This document shows positions 24,258 to 33,427 of a DNA stretch of 64,000 nucleotides, in pieces (position 1 is the first letter of the stretch; every line of letters starts with the position of its first letter). The notes beneath the pieces are model-generated. The model did no database searches, was not told the origin of the DNA, and saw only the letters and a program-made list of their open reading frames with translations. Both the position numbers and the translations under genes were made by a program. The DNA is from Mucilaginibacter tolerans (lineage in GTDB: Bacteria; Bacteroidota; Bacteroidia; Sphingobacteriales; Sphingobacteriaceae), in contig NZ_JAUMKB010000019.1 in assembly GCF_030519375.1 (NCBI RefSeq), forward strand, positions 18,107 through 82,106. Direction: 5' to 3'.

Positions 24258-26012
24258 ATGAACGTACTAATCTCATATCTCAAAAAACATAAATGGGTTG
24301 TGGTCACTGCTTTATTGTTGGCAGCAGTCAATATCGGCTTTTCCTTACTAGACCCTTATATCACCGGTAGGATAGTGGATAAGGTCATTGAACAACGCAA
24401 TGTTCTTCAATACAATGAATATATCGGTACTGTGCTTAAGCTGATAGGTATGGCCATAGGTGTGGCTATGGTATCGCGAATAGCCAAAAACTTCCAGGAC
24501 TATTATACCAATATTATCACTCAAAAAGTGGGTGCCGAAATGTATGCCGACGGTTTGAGGCATTCGCTTGAACTGCCTTACCAGGTTTTTGAAGACCAGC
24601 GCAGCGGCGAGACCTTGGGTATTTTGCAAAAGGTGCGCCAGGACTGCGAAAAATTTGTTACCTCTTTTATCGGGATATTGTTTGTCAGCCTGGTGGGTAT
24701 GGTGTTCGTTATTGTGTATTCGGTTTCGGTAAGTTATAAAGTAACGCTTGTATATTTTGCAGCTATCCCCGTGATCGCTTTGGTAAGTACGCTTATGAGC
24801 CGGAAGATTAAACGCATTCAAAAAACCATAGTTGCTGAAACTACTGCATTAGCCGGATCAACCACGGAGTCGTTAAGAAATATCGAACTCGTAAAAAGTT
24901 TAGGCCTTGCCAAACAGGAAATAGAGCGTTTAAATAAAACCACCTACAAAATACTCGATCTTGAGTTACGTAAAGTGAAATATGTGCGTAGCATGAGTTT
25001 CGTACAGGGGACTACCGTGAACTTTGTTCGTAGCGTGATGGTAGTGGTACTGCTTATTCTCATCTTTCATCAAACTATTTCACCTGGACAGTACTTTAGC
25101 TTTTTATTCTATTCATTCTTTCTGTTTAATCCATTGCAGGAATTGGGGAATGTGATCCTTTCCTGGCGCGAAGCCGAGGTTTCCCTGGGCAATTTCAAAC
25201 GCATACTAAGTATCCCGATTGATGCCAAGCCAGAGAAACCAGCTCTTTTAGAGGACGTAAGGAAGCTCTCTTTTAATAATGTAAGTTTCAAGCACCTCAC
25301 GGCTAACAGGAATGCGCTGAACAATATCAGTTTTGAAACAAGAGTTGGGGAGACCATCGCATTTGTTGGTCCTTCAGGGTCAGGAAAGACGACATTGGTT
25401 AAACTGTTGGTTGGTTTATACCAGCCATTGGACGGCGATATTTTATACAACGATATTCCAAGCAGGGAGATAGACCTGGATGAGCTTCGAGAAAAAGTTG
25501 GTTTTGTAACGCAAGATACGCAATTGTTTTCAGGAACTATTCGGGAAAACCTATTGTTCGTCCGACCGGATGCCACCGATGAAGAATGTATGGAAGTTCT
25601 GCAACGAGCAGCTTGCCAGACTTTGCTGGCACGTGCACCACAGGGCTTGAGTACAGTGATCGGTGAAGGTGGTGTAAAAGTATCCGGCGGTGAGAAACAA
25701 CGCTTGTCCATAGCCCGAGCTTTGCTGCGCAGACCCGACCTGCTCGTATTTGATGAAGCTACCTCATCGCTTGATTCCATAACCGAAGAAGAAATAACCG
25801 AAACTATCAGGGATGTGTCCGTGTTAAAAGATCATGTAACTATTTTGATTGCTCACCGTTTATCTACTATCATGCACGCCGATACCATTTATGTCCTGGA
25901 GAAAGGGCATATTGTTGAATCGGGCAGGCATGACGAGCTCTTACTTCAAAAAGGTCTGTATTATGCAATGTGGCGTCAGCAGATTGGTGAGAAAGTAACC
26001 GCTGATTATTGA
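24258..26012 (+). CDS. ABC exporter half-transporter (permease + ATPase), MsbA/LmrA type
   Basis: A 584-residue fused half-transporter that should work as a homodimer. Transmembrane helices occupy about residues 12-32, 56-76, 138-178 and 250-300. The nucleotide-binding domain has the Walker A GPSGSGKTT (371-379), the Q-loop region GFVTQDTQLFSGT, signature VSGGEKQ (475-481), Walker B LLVFDE (495-500) and the His of the H-loop in AHRLS (533). All catalytic residues are present. The substrate is unknown; lipid, peptide or drug export is possible. It is followed by a small membrane protein gene 17 bp away. Confidence 0.96.
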   Translation: MNVLISYLKKHKWVVVTALLLAAVNIGFSLLDPYITGRIVDKVIEQRNVLQYNEYIGTVLKLIGMAIGVAMVSRIAKNFQDYYTNIITQKVGAEMYADGLRHSLELPYQVFEDQRSGETLGILQKVRQDCEKFVTSFIGILFVSLVGMVFVIVYSVSVSYKVTLVYFAAIPVIALVSTLMSRKIKRIQKTIVAETTALAGSTTESLRNIELVKSLGLAKQEIERLNKTTYKILDLELRKVKYVRSMSFVQGTTVNFVRSVMVVVLLILIFHQTISPGQYFSFLFYSFFLFNPLQELGNVILSWREAEVSLGNFKRILSIPIDAKPEKPALLEDVRKLSFNNVSFKHLTANRNALNNISFETRVGETIAFVGPSGSGKTTLVKLLVGLYQPLDGDILYNDIPSREIDLDELREKVGFVTQDTQLFSGTIRENLLFVRPDATDEECMEVLQRAACQTLLARAPQGLSTVIGEGGVKVSGGEKQRLSIARALLRRPDLLVFDEATSSLDSITEEEITETIRDVSVLKDHVTILIAHRLSTIMHADTIYVLEKGHIVESGRHDELLLQKGLYYAMWRQQIGEKVTADY

Positions 26013-26029
26013 TTTAAACATTTTCTGCT

Positions 26030-26239
26030 ATGTATCTGATTACATCCACCATCGGGGGGACCTTCGGTTTAATATTTTTGTTAGCCTGGGTTCTGTTAGG
26101 CATTTATAGCTTCTTCAATATACTCAGGAATAGGAATATCAATAGCGGCGCCAAGCTGTTATGGATAGCAATTATAGCAGTGGTACCCATTTTGGGTTCA
26201 CTTACCTATTTATTCCTGAGGAGTTTAAAAACGCTTTAA
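26030..26239 (+). CDS. PLDc_N-type small membrane protein
   Basis: A 69-residue protein with two hydrophobic segments (about 5-27 and 43-65). The first is followed by YSFFNILRNRN and the second begins KLLWIAIIAVVPILGSLTYL, with the conserved Trp-Ile and Pro-Gly pattern of the phospholipase D N-terminal (PLDc_N) helical hairpin, found free-standing in many Bacteroidota. It starts 17 bp after the ABC exporter gene and probably belongs to that transcript. Its stop overlaps the convergent MFS gene stop (TTAA at 26236-26239). Confidence 0.85.
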   Translation: MYLITSTIGGTFGLIFLLAWVLLGIYSFFNILRNRNINSGAKLLWIAIIAVVPILGSLTYLFLRSLKTL

Positions 26240-27540
26240 GCCGTGGCAGGCTTTTCTTCCCCTACTTCAATCGTATGAATATCGCTTACCTTAAGAGGGA
26301 GCAGGTTTTTGGTTTTGAAATAGGTAATAATAACGATCAGCATGGTTATACTGCCGCCCAACAGCACAGCGGGGACAGTCCCAATCCAATTAGCCATAAC
26401 ACCCGATTCAACATCCCCAATCTCGTTGGAGGAGCCAATAAACATTGAATTGACCGCAGACACGCGCCCGCGCATATGGTCAGGGGTCAATAGCTGTACT
26501 AAAGTGCCGCGTATGATCACACTTATACTATCGAAAGCGCCCTGGCCGAATAAGAAGAGGACAGTTAGCAAAAAACTTCGTGATAACCCAAACCCGATGA
26601 TGCAAAGGCCAAAGCCTGTTACCGCGATGAGCAGATTGCGCCATGGTTTATTCAATGGCGAATAGCGAACCATTATGACCATGGTTAAGGCTGCACCCAA
26701 GGACGATGCCATTTTCATTACGCCAAATCCTTGCGCACCAACATGTAGAATATCTAATGCGAATACAGGCAGCAAGGCTACCGACCCGCCAAAGAAAACA
26801 GAAAACAGGTCGAGGCTCATTGCTGCCACCATCATTTTCGTTTTAAAAACAAAACCCACACCTTCAGAAAGGCTTTTCCATATACCCTCTTTGGGCACAA
26901 AAACCGCAGGATACTTTCTAAGTGTAAATACCAGAACAAGAGTTAGTAGCAGGAAAATTAAGATCACGAGGAAGTTCCCTGTAATCCCACCGCCGAATGC
27001 ATAAATAAAACCACCGGCAAGTGGACCTAAAATTGATGCAATCTGCCAGCTTGTGCTGCTCCAGGTACTGGCATTGGGATAAATTTCGCGGGGGATACTA
27101 TTAGCATATACCGTAAATATAGCCGGTCCGAAAAAAGCGCGGGCGACACCGTTACAAAATATCATGCCGTAAAGTATCGGCAGTATCCAGCTTGTATGAA
27201 TATAGCCGCTCATGCCTTTAAGAGTGGCGATGAACATGACGAACGACGAAAAGAAAACACCGCTGAAAATCAGCAATAACATTTTTCGCTTTTCATACTT
27301 ATCAGCAATATAACCACCGTAAAGTGCAAGACCAATGGCCGGTATGGCTTCACTTAGCCCAATCCAGGCAAGGGCAAGCTTGCTGTGAGTAATATCGTAA
27401 ATGTAATATCCCAGGGCTGCTGTTTGCATCTGGTAAGCAAAGGTGAAGAAAAACCGCAGGCTCAGATAAGTACGAAAATCCTTGAATCGCAATGCTGCGA
27501 AAGAATCTTTTTTGGGCTGACTATGACCTTCTTCGGACAC
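26236..27540 (-). CDS. MFS transporter, EntS-like
   Basis: A 434-residue major-facilitator protein with about 12 hydrophobic segments, of the MFS_3/EntS group. It has the GGYIADKYEKRKMLLL loop (the family G-x-x-x-D-[RK]-x-G-[RK]-[RK] between helices 2 and 3), GVARAFFGPAIF and FLFGQGAFDSISVIIRGTLVQLL. The start is GTG at 27538-27540, because an in-frame stop lies a few codons upstream and no ATG precedes the first helix. The group exports small molecules such as siderophores or drugs; the substrate is unknown. It is convergent with the small membrane protein gene. Confidence 0.92.
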   Translation of the reverse strand: MSEEGHSQPKKDSFAALRFKDFRTYLSLRFFFTFAYQMQTAALGYYIYDITHSKLALAWIGLSEAIPAIGLALYGGYIADKYEKRKMLLLIFSGVFFSSFVMFIATLKGMSGYIHTSWILPILYGMIFCNGVARAFFGPAIFTVYANSIPREIYPNASTWSSTSWQIASILGPLAGGFIYAFGGGITGNFLVILIFLLLTLVLVFTLRKYPAVFVPKEGIWKSLSEGVGFVFKTKMMVAAMSLDLFSVFFGGSVALLPVFALDILHVGAQGFGVMKMASSLGAALTMVIMVRYSPLNKPWRNLLIAVTGFGLCIIGFGLSRSFLLTVLFLFGQGAFDSISVIIRGTLVQLLTPDHMRGRVSAVNSMFIGSSNEIGDVESGVMANWIGTVPAVLLGGSITMLIVIITYFKTKNLLPLKVSDIHTIEVGEEKPATA

Positions 27541-27638
27541 TATTGCTATTTATAGGTTAATGCTCCGCAATTTACAATTAAGCATTAAAAGTATCATTGC
27601 AGATTTACATAATTATATAATAATGTGGTATGTTATTA

Positions 27639-27664
27639 TAGAGACGCGATGCATCGCCTCTCTA
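27639..27664. repeat. GATGCATC-type palindromic repeat, copy b
   Basis: tagagacgcgatgca followed by tcgcctctcta: arms of 13 bp with one mismatch around the gcgatgcatcgc core. It lies 11 bp beyond the stop of the minus-strand M28 peptidase gene. Confidence 0.8.
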
Positions 27665-27674
27665 CAGGGACAGG

Positions 27675-29057
27675 TCAATTAAACCCGTGCTGATCGATAA
27701 GGTAAATCAATGAAGCCATTGATGCCGAACCCAATTCCAGCTCACGCTTGTTCACATTCTCAAATATATCATTCGGTGTATGGTGCACATCAAAATAGCG
27801 TTGTGAATCGGAATCGAAACCTATTAGTACGACACCCGAAGTTTTTTCCTTCAACGGACCGATATCACTACCGCCACCACCCGCAACAAACCGGCTTGAA
27901 CCATAAGGTTCAAAAAGTTGTTTCCATGGCCCAAGGTTTTTAAATTGCTCAGCCGTCAAACCCGAAAAGCCAAAACCACGCGGGGTAAATCCGCCTAAGT
28001 CTGATTCGATAGCTGCGATATGTTCTTCTTTATTTTGAACGGCCAATTCAGCATATTTTATGCCGCCCTTATCGCCATTTTCCTCATTCATAAAGAATAC
28101 CACCCGTATGGTATTTTTTGGATGATAGCCTAAAGCTTTTAAAATTCGAACTGCTTCCAGTGATCCCATCACACCGGTACCATCATCATGCGCGCCTTCA
28201 GCCAAATCCCACGAATCCAGGTGGCCGCCAACAGTGATAAACTTGTTTGGATTTTCAGAACCTTTCAATTCTCCCACCACATTATAGGATAGGGTATCAG
28301 GCCGCATCTCACAGTTCTGTTTGAAATAGAATTTGATCTGCGGCAATTTCTTTTGCTTTAACAAAGCACTCAGTTGATTAGCGCCTTTAGTTGATATAGC
28401 CGCAGCCGGGATATTCAGGCCGCCGGGCGTAAAGCGTGTTGCACCGGTATGTGGATAGTCGTCCAGGCTTTCTGTTAATGAGCGGACAATTACCCCGACA
28501 GCGCCATATTTAGCAGCCGCAGCCGGGCCAGCATTGCGTTGATCGCCGGCAGTACCGTAAGAGCGTATAGTCTCGATAAAGCGTGGGTCAAATGGACGGT
28601 TAAAGAATATGATCTTTCCTTTTATAATTTTCTCGCCTAAGGTATCGAGCTCTTTCAGACTATGTACTTCGATCACCTCAGCAGTGATACCTTCTTTTGG
28701 AGTGGCGACAGACATGCCCAGCGCTGCAATCGGAACAGATATTTTATTGTTGCCGTCAATGATCGTTCCAACTTCTTTCGCTCCGCGTACCCAGTGTGGC
28801 ACCATTACTTCCTGCAGGAAAACATGGTCGAAGCCGTAGCTTTCCATTAGCTTTTTACTCCATTCTACTGCCTTTTGGGCATTTGGAGAACCGCTCAAAC
28901 GTGCACCGATATTCTTGCACAAATGATGGAGATTGCTATAGCATTGCCCATTCACCAAAGCTTCATCGTAAATTTTACGAAGCATTAATGAGTCCTGGGC
29001 TTTCAGAAAGGTAGTAGAAAACACAAGTGACAGGATAGTAAAGAATTTCAGTTTCAT
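27675..29057 (-). CDS. Exported M28-family metallopeptidase (PA domain type)
   Basis: A 460-residue exported protein. It begins at the ATG at 29055-29057 with a signal peptide (MKLKFFTILSLVFSTTFLKA). A PA-like insert (about 110-265, RSYGTAGDQRNAGPAAAAKYG, VGVIVRS) is set before the zinc peptidase domain. The two-zinc ligands are visible: His in TVGGHLDSWD, the bridging Asp in GAHDDGTG, Glu-Glu in VVFFMNEENGDKGG, Asp in ESDLGG and His in VHHTPNDIF. The family includes aminopeptidases and carboxypeptidases; the specificity is unknown. A second M28 gene, without close sequence similarity, lies at 51339. Confidence 0.93.
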   Translation of the reverse strand: MKLKFFTILSLVFSTTFLKAQDSLMLRKIYDEALVNGQCYSNLHHLCKNIGARLSGSPNAQKAVEWSKKLMESYGFDHVFLQEVMVPHWVRGAKEVGTIIDGNNKISVPIAALGMSVATPKEGITAEVIEVHSLKELDTLGEKIIKGKIIFFNRPFDPRFIETIRSYGTAGDQRNAGPAAAAKYGAVGVIVRSLTESLDDYPHTGATRFTPGGLNIPAAAISTKGANQLSALLKQKKLPQIKFYFKQNCEMRPDTLSYNVVGELKGSENPNKFITVGGHLDSWDLAEGAHDDGTGVMGSLEAVRILKALGYHPKNTIRVVFFMNEENGDKGGIKYAELAVQNKEEHIAAIESDLGGFTPRGFGFSGLTAEQFKNLGPWKQLFEPYGSSRFVAGGGGSDIGPLKEKTSGVVLIGFDSDSQRYFDVHHTPNDIFENVNKRELELGSASMASLIYLIDQHGFN

Positions 29058-29110
29058 GTTGAGAAGAGTGCTTTTTAACAAATGTAATATTTTGAAGGAA
29101 TATTGTCAGA

Positions 29111-31219
29111 TCAGGAAATTTTATCCCAGCTTAAGCCTGCATTTTTTGCCTGGAATGCCAGTTGGAGGACTTGATTTTCGGGATGAGCTAATGCTGGGTC
29201 CTTTACAAATATGTCTTCCACACATTTACGTGCCTGCAATAACAAAGCCTGATCAGTCGTCAGGTCGGCGACTTTCAGGTCGACCACACCGCTTTGCTGC
29301 GTTCCTTCAATATTACCCGGTCCGCGTAATTGAAGGTCAATCTCTGATATCTCAAAGCCATTATTGGTTTTTACCATAGTATCCAGCCTGATTTTGCCAT
29401 CGTAGCTTAGTTTGTGACTACTCATCAGAATGCAGAAGGACTGTTCTGCACCACGTCCCACGCGACCACGCAACTGGTGCAATTGCGAAAGACCGAAGCG
29501 CTCAGCATTTTCAATGATCATGACAGAGGCATTCGGGATATTCACGCCAACTTCGATCACGGTGGTCGCCACCATGATCTGCGTTTCATGCTTCACAAAA
29601 CGTTGCATCTCAAAATCCTTATCCTTTGGCGGCATTTTGCCGTGAACAATACTGATCTGGTATTCAGGCATCGGGAACTCATGGCGCATAGTTTCAATAC
29701 CGTCCTCCAGGTTTTTCAAGTCGAGCTTTTCGCTTTCCTGTATCAGCGGATATACTACGTAGATCTGACGCCCTTTATCAATCTCCTGCTTCATAAAGCC
29801 AAACATCCGCAGGCGCTGGTTCTCATAATAATGAACGGTCTGTATCGGTTTTCTCCCCGCCGGTAGCTCGTCGATTACTGATACGTCCAGATCGCCGTAA
29901 AGTGTCATAGCCAATGTTCGAGGGATTGGAGTTGCTGTCATTACCAAAACATGCGGCGGTATGTTATTTTTTCGCCAAAGCTTTGCTCGTTGTTCTACAC
30001 CAAATCGATGTTGCTCGTCGATCACCACAAAACCCAGGTTTTGAAACTGTACTTTGTCTTCAATTAAAGCGTGGGTACCAATTAGTATCTTTAACTCACC
30101 GTTTTCCAAACGTTCATGAAGTACATTTCTTTCCTTCTTTTTGGTTGAACCTGTTAACAAAGCCACTTCAATAAAACCATCACCTACAAGGCTTTTTATG
30201 GTTTGATAATGTTGATTGGCAAGTATTTCGGTAGGGGCCATAATGCAGGTTTGAAAGCCATTATCAATGGCAATCAGCATACTCATCAGGGCAACCACCG
30301 TCTTACCACTGCCAACATCGCCTTGCAGTAGCCGGTTCATTTGTACGCCGCGCTGGGTATCCTGGCGTATTTCACGTAGCACCTTTTTCTGTGCGTTGGT
30401 TAGCTCGAATGGAAGTTTATGGTGAAAGAATTCGTTAAAATAATCACCAACCGTTTCAAATACGTGCCCTTTGAATTTTTGGATACGGAGTAGTTTATTT
30501 TTGAGTAGTTTGAGCTGGATGAAGAATAGCTCTTCAAACTTCAATCTACGGATAGCTTCATTCAGCATGTTCGCATCTTCGGGAAAATGCATATTGCGGT
30601 AAGCATCCGCACGGCCCATCAGCCTGAATTGGTTCAGAACATGCATGGGCAGGTTTTCGTGAATATCCTTGGCATGTTGATCCAGTAAAGGTTCTGTAAG
30701 CTTCTGAATTCCCTTGCTGTCCAGTCCGAATTGCTTTAATTTTTCTGTCGAACTGTAAGCGGGCTGCAGGGTCATATTGCCCTTTTGCTTCATGGTAGCA
30801 GGGGAATAAAGCTCCGTTTCGGGATGGGCCATTTGAGGCTTCCCGTTAAAAGAGCCGGGCTTGCCAAATAGAATATAAACCTTCCCCGGTTGCAGGTATT
30901 TCTCTATCCACCGCACTCCCTGGAACCATACCAGCTCCATTACGCCGGTGTCATCCTGAACTTGAGCTACAAGACGTTTGGTATGTTTCTCGCCAAGAAT
31001 CTCTTTGTTGGTTAACCGGGCTAAAACCTGAACATAAGGCAAGTCAGGATTTACTTCCCTGATCTTATAGAACCGTGTCCGGTCGATATGTTTATAAGGA
31101 AAGTGGCGCAGCAGGTCCTCGAACGTAAATATTCCCAATTCCTTTTTAAGGAGATCAGCTCGTGATACGCCGACACCCTTTAAATATTCAATAGGAGTTT
31201 GAAATACCAGCCTGTTCAA
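29111..31219 (-). CDS. recG: ATP-dependent DNA helicase RecG
   Basis: RecG, 702 residues, which drives branch migration and regresses stalled forks. It has the N-terminal wedge region (KGVGVSRADLLKKELGIFTF and the OB-like strands), Walker A GDVGSGKTVVALM, the DEQH box in VVIDEQHRFGVEQR, motif III MTATPIPRTLAMTLYGD, and the helicase C-terminal TTVIEVGVNIPNASVM and QLRGRVGRG. The start is TTG at 31217-31219, since a stop lies three codons upstream. It is preceded by ridA on the same strand with a 9-bp gap, so the pair is transcribed together. Confidence 0.97.
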   Translation of the reverse strand: MNRLVFQTPIEYLKGVGVSRADLLKKELGIFTFEDLLRHFPYKHIDRTRFYKIREVNPDLPYVQVLARLTNKEILGEKHTKRLVAQVQDDTGVMELVWFQGVRWIEKYLQPGKVYILFGKPGSFNGKPQMAHPETELYSPATMKQKGNMTLQPAYSSTEKLKQFGLDSKGIQKLTEPLLDQHAKDIHENLPMHVLNQFRLMGRADAYRNMHFPEDANMLNEAIRRLKFEELFFIQLKLLKNKLLRIQKFKGHVFETVGDYFNEFFHHKLPFELTNAQKKVLREIRQDTQRGVQMNRLLQGDVGSGKTVVALMSMLIAIDNGFQTCIMAPTEILANQHYQTIKSLVGDGFIEVALLTGSTKKKERNVLHERLENGELKILIGTHALIEDKVQFQNLGFVVIDEQHRFGVEQRAKLWRKNNIPPHVLVMTATPIPRTLAMTLYGDLDVSVIDELPAGRKPIQTVHYYENQRLRMFGFMKQEIDKGRQIYVVYPLIQESEKLDLKNLEDGIETMRHEFPMPEYQISIVHGKMPPKDKDFEMQRFVKHETQIMVATTVIEVGVNIPNASVMIIENAERFGLSQLHQLRGRVGRGAEQSFCILMSSHKLSYDGKIRLDTMVKTNNGFEISEIDLQLRGPGNIEGTQQSGVVDLKVADLTTDQALLLQARKCVEDIFVKDPALAHPENQVLQLAFQAKNAGLSWDKIS

Positions 31220-31228
31220 TTTTGTCTA

Positions 31229-31609
31229 TCAGGAATTTATTGCGATAACTGAAATTTCGACATTTACATTTTTAGGTAAGGCCGCAACCTGAACAGTCTC
31301 ACGGGCCGGAAACTGATCGGTAAAATAAGTACCGTATACTTCATTTACCTGGCCGAAGTTCCCCATATCTGTCAGGAAAATGCTTGTTTTAACAATATTG
31401 CTGAAGTTAAGGCCCGCTTCGGTCAATATAGCTTTGATATTCTCCATTACCTGTTTTGCCTCCGCTTTAATATCGTCCGAAACTATTTCGCCGGTAGCAG
31501 GGTTGCTGGGTATTTGTCCAGAAACAAAAAGAAAACCGCCCGCAGCAACGGCTTGACTGTAAGGCCCGATCGGAGCAGGGGCGTTCTTGGTATTGATCAC
31601 TTTTTTCAT
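31229..31609 (-). CDS. ridA: RidA-family reactive enamine/imine deaminase
   Basis: A small 126-residue protein of the YjgF/YER057c/UK114 superfamily that clears 2-aminoacrylate and related imines formed by PLP enzymes. It shows the full pattern: NAPAPIGPYSQAVAAGGFLFVSGQI, the NIVKTSIFLTDMGNFGQVNEVY segment and the catalytic Arg in PARETVQVAALP. It begins at the ATG at 31607-31609, 42 bp after a small membrane protein gene, and is followed by recG on the same strand. Confidence 0.96.
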   Translation of the reverse strand: MKKVINTKNAPAPIGPYSQAVAAGGFLFVSGQIPSNPATGEIVSDDIKAEAKQVMENIKAILTEAGLNFSNIVKTSIFLTDMGNFGQVNEVYGTYFTDQFPARETVQVAALPKNVNVEISVIAINS

Positions 31610-31651
31610 AGGATATTATAAGAGTTAGATGCAAAAGCACATTCTGCACCA

Positions 31652-31795
31652 TTACTTTTTCAGTATAAACCAATCAATCAGTTTCCAGATAATCCCCGCC
31701 AGGAACATAATGATAGCGATAGCATTGATAGCGTGCATCACCTTCAGGTTAAAACTGGTTGGCCGGTTTGGATCTTTTTTTCTGAAAAAATACAT
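31652..31795 (-). CDS. Small membrane protein, 47 residues (DUF6728-like)
   Basis: A complete short frame from the ATG at 31793-31795 to the TAA at 31652-31654. The product starts MYFFRKKDPNRPTSFNLKV, then has one hydrophobic segment (about 20-45, MHAINAIAIIMFLAGIIWKL) and ends FILKK. The charged head with a single helix matches a small Bacteroidota protein type that I recall as DUF6728. It is the first gene of a probable unit with ridA (42 bp apart) and recG. The function is unknown. Confidence 0.7.
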   Translation of the reverse strand: MYFFRKKDPNRPTSFNLKVMHAINAIAIIMFLAGIIWKLIDWFILKK

Positions 31796-31805
31796 GAACA
31801 AATTT

Positions 31806-31845
31806 AATAAAAAAAAGAAGGCTCTCCGAAACCGGAGAGCCTTCT
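31806..31845 (-). terminator. Strong intrinsic terminator of the OmpA-type gene
   Basis: On the minus strand the 13-bp arms agaaggctctccg and cggagagccttct pair perfectly around a 4-nt loop (31816-31845) and are followed by a run of eight or nine T. It lies 22 bp after the minus-strand OmpA gene stop and separates it from the DUF6728-like gene. Confidence 0.95.
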
Positions 31846-31866
31846 GAAATTATTGCAAATGAATAA

Positions 31867-33276
31867 TTATTTTTTGAATTCAACACGACGGTTCAGGATA
31901 CGACCTTCTTCCGTTGAGTTGTCAGCAATTGGGTGAGTTTCACCGAATCCTTTTACTTTAACACGTTTTGCATCAACACCAGAGTTAACTAAGTAAGTTT
32001 TTACTGAGTTAGCGCGGTCTTTAGATAAACGCATGTTGTGAGCAGCAGTACCTTCTGATGAAGCGAAACCGTCTAATTCGATCTTAGCACCAGCGTTTGA
32101 ACGCAGATCAGCTGAAGTAGCGTCAAGTACTGGGTAAGAAGAAGTTCTCAATACTGAGCTATCGAATTCGAACTGGATGTTAGAGTAAGCTTTTGCTTCA
32201 CCTGGTTTTGGTTTCATTACGAATAATGAAGTATCAATTTTAGGGAATACAATTGGACAGCCAGATCCGTCAACAACAGTACCTGCAGGAGTGTTAGGGC
32301 ATTTGTCGAATTGATCAGCAACACCGTCACCGTCAGAATCTTTCTTCAGGTCGTTAACTGCATTTTCAACATTGCCAACACGGCCTTTCAAAGCTTCTAC
32401 TTCCTGACGAAGAGCTGCATCATACAACTCGTCATACATCATAGCTACTGGGTTTACCCAATCCAGGTTTGGTTTTGATTTCGGACCGAAAGTATACTCT
32501 AAACCAGCATAGCCGTAAGAATACTTGTTAGAAGCTGGGTAGTCAGCGTGAACACCAGTGAAGTTAAATCCATCGATGAAGTTTTCAGTGTAGCCAACGT
32601 TCAGTGCAAATTGATCAGATAGTTTGAATTTAACACCTGCACCTACTGGAATAACTAACTCTTTAATGCGTGATCCTGTACCATCAGTACCGGTATGCCC
32701 TTTGTAATCAAATAGCAGGGTACCTTGTGAATTGTCAGAATACACTTTTGGAGAATAGAATGCTAAACCAGCGCCACCGTGTAAGAAGAAATTAATAGCG
32801 TTGGTGCGGTGAAGGAAGCTCAACGAGCCAACATTAACAACACCGCTTAAAGTAGCCTGATAGAAAGAAGTTTTAAAGCTTCCGACCTGGCCGAGCGATG
32901 GGTCAACTACATAACCCGGGTTGCTGAATTTTGCTTCTTCGCTGCCTTTTACACTACCGCCTCTTACATCTAATTGTAAGCCGAATGCGTGCGATAATTG
33001 ATCTCTCAAGCTAACTCCGTAGCCCAAGCTTGGTTGATTGTGGTTAAATACGTTAACTCCACCTGTTGCAACAGAAGGAGCGGTGACTCCAACGTTTACG
33101 CCAACACTCCATGTGTTGTACTGTTTCGTACCACCAAATACCTTGGCAGTACCTGTTGCTGCTGATGCCTTCGTCGAATCTGTTTTTGCAGCATCAGTCT
33201 GGGCATTTACCACACTGACAGCCAACAAAGACGCGAATGAAAGGGCGACTGTTTTTTTTAATGTAGAATAGTTCAT
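31867..33276 (-). CDS. OmpA-family outer-membrane porin
   Basis: A 469-residue outer-membrane protein. It starts at the ATG at 33274-33276 with a signal peptide (LSFASLLAVSVVNA). An N-terminal beta-barrel region is followed by a thrombospondin type 3 calcium-binding-like repeat (DSDGDGVADQFDKCPNTPAG) and a C-terminal OmpA peptidoglycan-binding domain with IQFEFDSSVL, the NMRLSKDRANSVKTYL helix and GFGETHPIADN. It ends in RRVEFKK, as is common in Bacteroidota OmpA. It is probably abundant and anchors the outer membrane to peptidoglycan. It is divergent from the aminopeptidase gene, with an AT-rich intergenic region of 151 bp. Confidence 0.95.
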   Translation of the reverse strand: MNYSTLKKTVALSFASLLAVSVVNAQTDAAKTDSTKASAATGTAKVFGGTKQYNTWSVGVNVGVTAPSVATGGVNVFNHNQPSLGYGVSLRDQLSHAFGLQLDVRGGSVKGSEEAKFSNPGYVVDPSLGQVGSFKTSFYQATLSGVVNVGSLSFLHRTNAINFFLHGGAGLAFYSPKVYSDNSQGTLLFDYKGHTGTDGTGSRIKELVIPVGAGVKFKLSDQFALNVGYTENFIDGFNFTGVHADYPASNKYSYGYAGLEYTFGPKSKPNLDWVNPVAMMYDELYDAALRQEVEALKGRVGNVENAVNDLKKDSDGDGVADQFDKCPNTPAGTVVDGSGCPIVFPKIDTSLFVMKPKPGEAKAYSNIQFEFDSSVLRTSSYPVLDATSADLRSNAGAKIELDGFASSEGTAAHNMRLSKDRANSVKTYLVNSGVDAKRVKVKGFGETHPIADNSTEEGRILNRRVEFKK

Positions 33277-33427
33277 AGTTTTAAGATTAAACAATTTAAT
33301 TGTGATTTTTTTTCAAAATTAGTAATTATGTTTGACTTCATTACCAAACATTGTTCCAAAATTTGTCTTTTGGTAATACAAATAAATAAAAATAATTGTT
33401 TGCAAAAAATTAATTATACCGATAATA

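Noticed and set aside
25109..25780. 223-codon minus-strand frame opposite the ABC exporter
   Set aside because: It is antisense to a fully conserved ATPase domain and shows no protein family features.
29414..29866. 150-codon plus-strand frame opposite recG
   Set aside because: It lies entirely within the recG helicase domain, and its composition (His/Cys/Arg mixture) is typical of shadow frames.
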